A model generated the notes under the pieces. That model had not been told where the DNA came from, searched no databases, and was given only the letters and a program-made list of their open reading frames with translations. A stretch of 64,000 bases of DNA from Rallus limicola (lineage: Eukaryota; Chordata; Aves; Gruiformes; Rallidae): contig JAKCOZ010000001.1 of assembly GCA_022605955.1 (NCBI GenBank), positions 22,436,146-22,500,145 on the forward strand, read 5' to 3'. The translations under genes and the position numbers were made by a program. Below are positions 58,241 through 64,000 of the stretch, in pieces; within the stretch, counting starts at the first letter, position 1; every line of letters begins with the position of its first letter.

Positions 58241-61200
58241 GTGCTGTTTGAGGAGACAGGAAAACCAGCTAGCAACAGTTGCACCCAGAAACACCCTCAG
58301 AAATTTGAAAAAAAAAAAAACCCCAAAACTGAAGGCAGGAGATGTCTTACCTTGCTTACGAGATTTACATCAGTGAAATGGATGAAGTACTTCAATGCAG
58401 AAACTCTGCAAAGCATAGCCAAAAAATTAAGGAGAAGGACAAAAATATAAAGCAATATAGCTCCCTAAAACATCCAGTAAGTTTCTGTAGCCTCCAACTA
58501 CAAAAGCAAAAAACCTCCAGAAATAATCCATTTAAGATTTTTCAGACCTGTGATTTTTAACTTGCATCAAACTTGGTTGCAAGAGATAATGGGTCTAAAC
58601 GTAGGAGAGCAGTGAATCAGATAAAGAACAACGAAACCCAAAACCCTGTAATTATTTTTTTTAAATGTAAAAGTCACTAAAGATCCTCCAGTTCAGATGC
58701 TTTGCAAAACCACCCAGAATCTGGATCCATCAGAATCCAATCTTCCAGGCAGCTGATGAAGAAATTCAAGCAGGGAGTTTCAGAGATGTGAGTTCTCAAA
58801 GAGGTCGCATGGTTTAGATGTTTGATATAGATGATTTTATAGAAAAGGAGTCAGTTCAACCTCCTTCCCTCCCAGTGACTGGGACACACAATTGAGCACC
58901 ACAGTGGTAATGCAGCTTTCCAGAATGAACTGCTACACCATTAGGTCCCTGAAACACTGGACAAAGATGCATTTCCACTCATTTTCATTCCAAGTGGCAA
59001 CTGAGGACCGGAAGAAAGCAAAATGACACTGTTTTAAAAAAGCTTTGCCAAAAATGCAGAATGGGTAGCTTCTCTTCATATTATGCTGATAGTGTGAAAG
59101 ACTGGTTTGGAAAGGTAAGGTTTAAGGAATACTTTGAAATATTCAAACTCAAGCTGACCCCAGGGGGTACACTTACAAGAACGCTCCCAGGTATCAGCTT
59201 GGATACCTCTGCATTATTTTCTGTCCATTTTATCACAGAAATGTGCTTACACTCTCCAAATCTGACATCCATGCAAAGGTCAGGGAGGCCACTGTCCCAG
59301 GACCCTTCCCTGCCTGGAAGAAGTCTCCAGGGGGCAGTAGCTGGGGATAGGAGCCTTCCTCTTAGACGATCCTGGTGGGAGCACCTCAGGTCTTAGTCTG
59401 GATACTGCTTCTCCCCACACACCAGGGAAGGCAATGATGTTCATCTTTTGGGGTCCCACCACTTCCACTTCACCACAAGGGCTGGCAGCATTTGAATGAG
59501 GCAAAAAGACCAGCCCCACAGGAGCTGGCATCTCAACCAGTTGCAACAGGAGAAATCCCTTCTGAAGACTTTTGCAGGTGTCTGGGTCTGTCTGCAGGCT
59601 GCTGCCTTGGTCTCCTGACCAGCACGTGTTCCTCTCCTGACTGGCCAATTACTCTGCCCCTTGCTGCTCCCTGCTCTCCCCACTACACCCAGAGGCACCC
59701 ATCACATTAGCAAAACAGATGTTAAAATACAGCAACACAACCCAAAGCCTTCCTGTTAAATGAATTCCCACAGAGGAGAAAAGCAACTCCCAGGCAGCAG
59801 AGGATTGCCCTGCCTCCTTCCTGCAGTAGGCTGGACTGGGGAGCACCAAGACAACAACTTTTTCTTCCAGAAGAGCACTGGGAGTTTTGAATCATCAGTA
59901 ATCTTGACCAAGGATCCCAAATGAGGAAACTGCAGCACCACCTGAAAATCCTTAAAAGCACAGGTACATATTTTAAAGGTATGTCACTCCATCAGCTGAG
60001 GCACCAATTTAAACCTCGTTAAACCAGTGTGGACATTCGGCAGCTGAACTGATTACAATTTATGGGTAGGACTGCAGCCCAGGTGTGCCAAATCTAAGCA
60101 GATCCTTCCCTAGAAAAAAAAAAACAACCATGGGGCCTCTAGCCAGAAATCAACCCTGTTTTGGCCCTGTTACTAGCAGCCATTTCTACCACCAGACAGC
60201 AAGTACTTAAGGCATTGAGCCCATTCAGTGTAACTCCTCCATGCAGGTGGAACAGAGAAATCTACATTCCTACAGCTAACAAAGTCACCTCATTTTATAC
60301 ACATGGTTCCCCTTCTGTTTATATCATCTACATTTTGATCTGATTAGTCAACACAGCACCATTAAGACCTCAAGTTATAGTATAACCTGTGCTTCAGTGC
60401 TTCAGCTCATGACAGGAGGTGCTGGCTTCACAGAATGTTTGAGAGATCAGAGATTTCTTTTTGTGCTGCTCCCTGTCTTTTGGAGTCCTCTTCAGTGAGC
60501 TACAATAGTCTGGCACAGAATGACCCCCAGGTTTTTTTCTTCAAGACATGAACTGTAAAACACAGTGAGAGCTAGAAACATTGCAGGGGAAAAAAAAGTA
60601 CTTAGAAACCTCTGAATGTCCCAACCAAGTGGAGATGAATCTAAATACAGTATTCTAAAATAATTATCAGCACTACTCTGTTGTCAATTAGAATATGCAA
60701 TAAAAGGATTAGTGAAGACATTCTTTTAATCAGTTACCGCAAAAATACTAATATTGCTGGAGTTCAGTAGCTGACATTCCATATTGGTTAAAATTCTTTT
60801 AAATTAGAGGCAATAGGAAACACAGGGCAGAAGAAAAACAAATACATGTGTGTACATCACCACATACACTTGACACTGTACCTGCCACAGCTGAAACCAG
60901 TTTAAGACACCTAACAGACCCCATGGCCTGCTCAAGCACCTCTGACTCCCCTGGTTCTGTAACCTCACGAGCGGTCCCTTTTTGAAATTGTTGTGGTTTT
61001 TTTTTTATGTACTGAACAACACATGAACCTCAGGAAATTCTGCCTTATTCCTACATCTCCTCCTGGACACTACATATATTGTGCATTCAATCCATCCAAA
61101 TGACCTGATTTTTCTCCTTAATTACTACAGGAGGTGCTATTTAAGATGTACTTTAAAATCAGAAAGCTGCTACTGACAGCATTACTGACAACAGTCTGTA

Positions 61201-64000
61201 AGCTACCAGCTCATAGCAGGGGCCCTGTATTGTGAGTACCAAAGCAAGGCAAGGGTTGTGTGGAGAGGAGATGTCTTACATCTGAACCAGGAGTGCTAAA
61301 CATCACCTTTTACTTCTCACTCTGCTAGTATGTCAGTTGGCCTAACACGCATCACTTCCTGTTACAAGCCTCACTCACAGTGTAACTGTGGGAGGTGGAA
61401 CACAGAATCTCTTTCTGCTTTCTGTACAAACTGAACTCCTCCTTTAAGCAAAATGCTCTGAATAGTGAGGAAAACAGAACGACAGAACTGGTGCCTAAAA
61501 TAATCTCACGCAGCCCCAGAAGAGGTATGCTACACACTGCCCCTGCATTTTCCCAAAGCATCTCACTAATGCCTCTCCTCTGCGCTGCTGCAAAAGCCTG
61601 GGGAGAAGGAGATCATTCAGATGCCATGTCCCATTTAACGCTTGGTCTCCTTCCCAAGACCACAGCAATTCAGCATCCCTTGCGGTGCTTGGTTTGATGA
61701 CAGGCACAGCTGCCCAGCGGCCTCTGGAACACCATCAACTCACTTTGCAGTAGCACACTGCACAGCTGACAGGTTTTTCTTTTCTCCCCTCCCAGTGGGC
61801 CTGGCGCTGGACACGGACGGACTTAGAAGCAACAGGGTTCTTATCGATGCTAGCCTCAACCAAGCCACATGGTTCTGATGTCACTTTTAGGATTACTGAC
61901 ACAGTAAATACACTCTTTGAATGCTCTCTTGCTTCAGTAACTCAGCAGGAACACAGAGGTTAGCTGCCTCTTGAAGAGAAGCACTTTAACGATATGGAGA
62001 GTTCTCTGTTCAGTAACCATCACGTGGTAGAGTTCAAAACAACTTCACAAGTGCTGGTTGAGCACAGGAAAAGCCTCACTGGGACAGACCTGTAATGGAT
62101 CTATTCAAAGATCTTTTATAAAAAAAGCAAACTTTAGAATGAAGTACATGATCTAGGATCTCTTTCAAATACTAGCCTGAAAAAGCTGCCTAGTTGCACC
62201 ACCTTTCCACAGCCCAGTATCCTGTTTTAGGAGACAGGAGTAGCAGTTTGTAGCTTTGCTGGCTTTTAGTTTTACCATGACAAAAAGCCAACCTGCATCT
62301 TTATGACTTACCACCAAAGTGTACAATTCAGGGGCAAATGCTTCTGCCAGACAAATGCCACATTCTCCAAGTAAGGGTGGGAACTTCACTCACATTCATT
62401 GCAGCAAATAAAACATTTCTTGTGAGAAATAAACTTTGTGGAAAGCATCACAAACAAGCAAGACTCTTTGTATACTGTTCTTTTAGTTGACTTATATGTT
62501 CCAAAGTAGAGTATTTTTTCCAAGACCAAAGCAAATACAGCAGGAACAATACAGATAAATAGATCTATTAAGCCAAACACAATTCTTCAAAAGTTTGCAG
62601 CACTTAATCCTAAAGACTGAATATAATTGGCTTCAGAGAAATCAGACCTTAGTCTAGACAAAGCAAACTGTCCTATTAGCCAGCTGTTAGGTGGAATACT
62701 ATGAGCTCTGGCAATGACAGACTTCATTCTCTGTCTCGATCACCAGCCATTTCTTCTGCAGGTAAAGACTTGAGTCACTGACCACTGTAGAAACAAAGGC
62801 ATTTATAGCTCCTGGTTGTATCAGAATGAGTAACAATAACATTCTGGTTTTAAAGTTTCAGTCCTCAGCAGCTTTTGGCTTGAGCCAGCTGACATTACTT
62901 ACCAGCAGTAAAAGTGAATTTCAAGGGCTCCCAGGAGAAATACTACTATACAAAGGAAAAAATAGTTTTTATAGAAACCAACACGCAGCATGACTGACTT
63001 TGCCATATTCATTTTACTACTTAGGTTTCCATCACCAATCCAAACTTATATCTAACCAAAAGAAACAAGAAAAGGTTTGGTTGCATGCGTTAGCTAATGA
63101 GCCACCACCGCCAACAGCTTCACAACGTAAGCAGTTCATGACAAACCCTCCAGGGAAAGAGTCCAACTTCACAAAACCAAGTCTGTAGGCACTTTACAAG
63201 GGGTACTCTACCTCAAACAGAGCAGAATACTGTTGATAAAAAAAAAAACCCTCCAGAACAAAGCAAAACCAAACCACCAGAAACACCACCACCACAAATG
63301 TTAGTCTTCAGATACCAAAAAGGGTATCTTGCCCATTCCCTGCCTTGCAAAGTTCAATTCTTTTGCTGTATTTGGTGGTCTCGATTAGTTTTTTAAAATC
63401 CATGGGGAGAACACTACATGTAAGTATTTATCCACCCTCTCCAAACAGAAAAGCAGAAAACCAGAAATTCTCTTAATGAGCACACGGCTCCAAGTGTGGA
63501 ACACTATCCAGCTGCATTTAAAGCAACACCTTGAGATATTTCACAGATCTTCCAGCATACTGTCCTGCCTATTATCCACCAAACAGCAGTCATGGAGAAA
63601 AACTCTGGAGCATAGCTGGCAAAAAAAAGTAAAGGTGCTTATATAGGTTTTTACGTGGGTACGAAGCTTGTATTTGTGACCCACTGAGACACTCCTTTGA
63701 AATCTACCACTTTCAGCTCACAACATTAGCATGACCAGGGAGCACAGTGTGACAAATCCAGAGGAGTCTGATGGAAACATGTAGTTTGTAGCATTGGCCT
63801 TCAGTCACAGTGATCAAGACTTTTCAAAATACACAGTTGCTCTGACAAAGAGCTCTTTCAGATCTTTGGAAAATCTTTGGCTAGTTAAATTTGAGATTAG
63901 TTTTAACACATGAATTGAAAAGATGCAAAGGCATGTCAAAATAAAGCAGGAATGATGTCTGGGCATATAGATATGTAAATCTCTGTCCCCTGTACTTAAA
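58241..64000. other. Right flank, no gene recognised
   Basis: AT-rich, no CR1 seen, short frames only. A hydrophobic minus-strand frame at 62386-62580 is probably chance. Confidence 0.4.

Noticed and set aside
62386..62580. Hydrophobic minus-strand frame near the right edge
   Set aside because: AT-rich chance frame with no recognised similarity.

Overview
The window looks like a piece of bird nuclear DNA. It carries at least nine fragments of CR1 LINE retrotransposons in both orientations, with typical ends ending in ATTCTATGA-like repeats and one stretch of CR1 reverse transcriptase. It also holds a long interspersed repeat of a type I associate with avian genomes. The genes are split into short exons by GT-AG introns. 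The order of bird cannot be told from the sequence.

Two genes can be rebuilt exon by exon, both on the minus strand. (1) At 39544-23447 there are 12 coding exons with matching phases and an open frame of 495 codons. They encode a light-chain amino acid transporter (SLC7 family) closest to xCT/SLC7A11, but too divergent to be its direct orthologue. It keeps the heavy-chain cysteine and the three basic residues that xCT uses for anionic substrates. (2) At about 17577-10386 there are seven exons of a short mono-ADP-ribosyltransferase of the PARP11/PARP12 type: one WWE domain, then a PARP catalytic domain with HGT and SYFA motifs. Its first exon was not resolved. An interferon-response-type motif lies upstream at 20889-20900.

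Both genes have decayed relatives in the window. The region 54941-58240, on the plus strand and head-to-head with the transporter, holds a colinear series of degenerate exons matching exons 5 and 7-10 of the intact gene, with similar spacing and splice phase but with frameshifts and stops. Near the left edge, on the same strand as the PARP gene, two further WWE-type exons (3444-3529 and about 1301-1366) suggest a tandem PARP12-like cluster running off the window.

Layout: 1-3.5 kb, WWE exon remnants, a small CpG island and a CR1; 3.5-10.4 kb, no gene, one CR1 with reverse transcriptase; 10.4-17.6 kb, the PARP12-like gene; 18.1-19.9 kb, a CR1 plus an interspersed repeat; 20-23.4 kb, the putative regulatory interval; 23.4-39.5 kb, the SLC7A11-like gene; 39.5-54.9 kb, non-coding as far as I can tell, with CR1s and a 126-bp hairpin; 54.9-58.3 kb, the transporter pseudogene; 58.3-64 kb, nothing recognised. 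Gene names are family-level recognition from memory and no database was searched.
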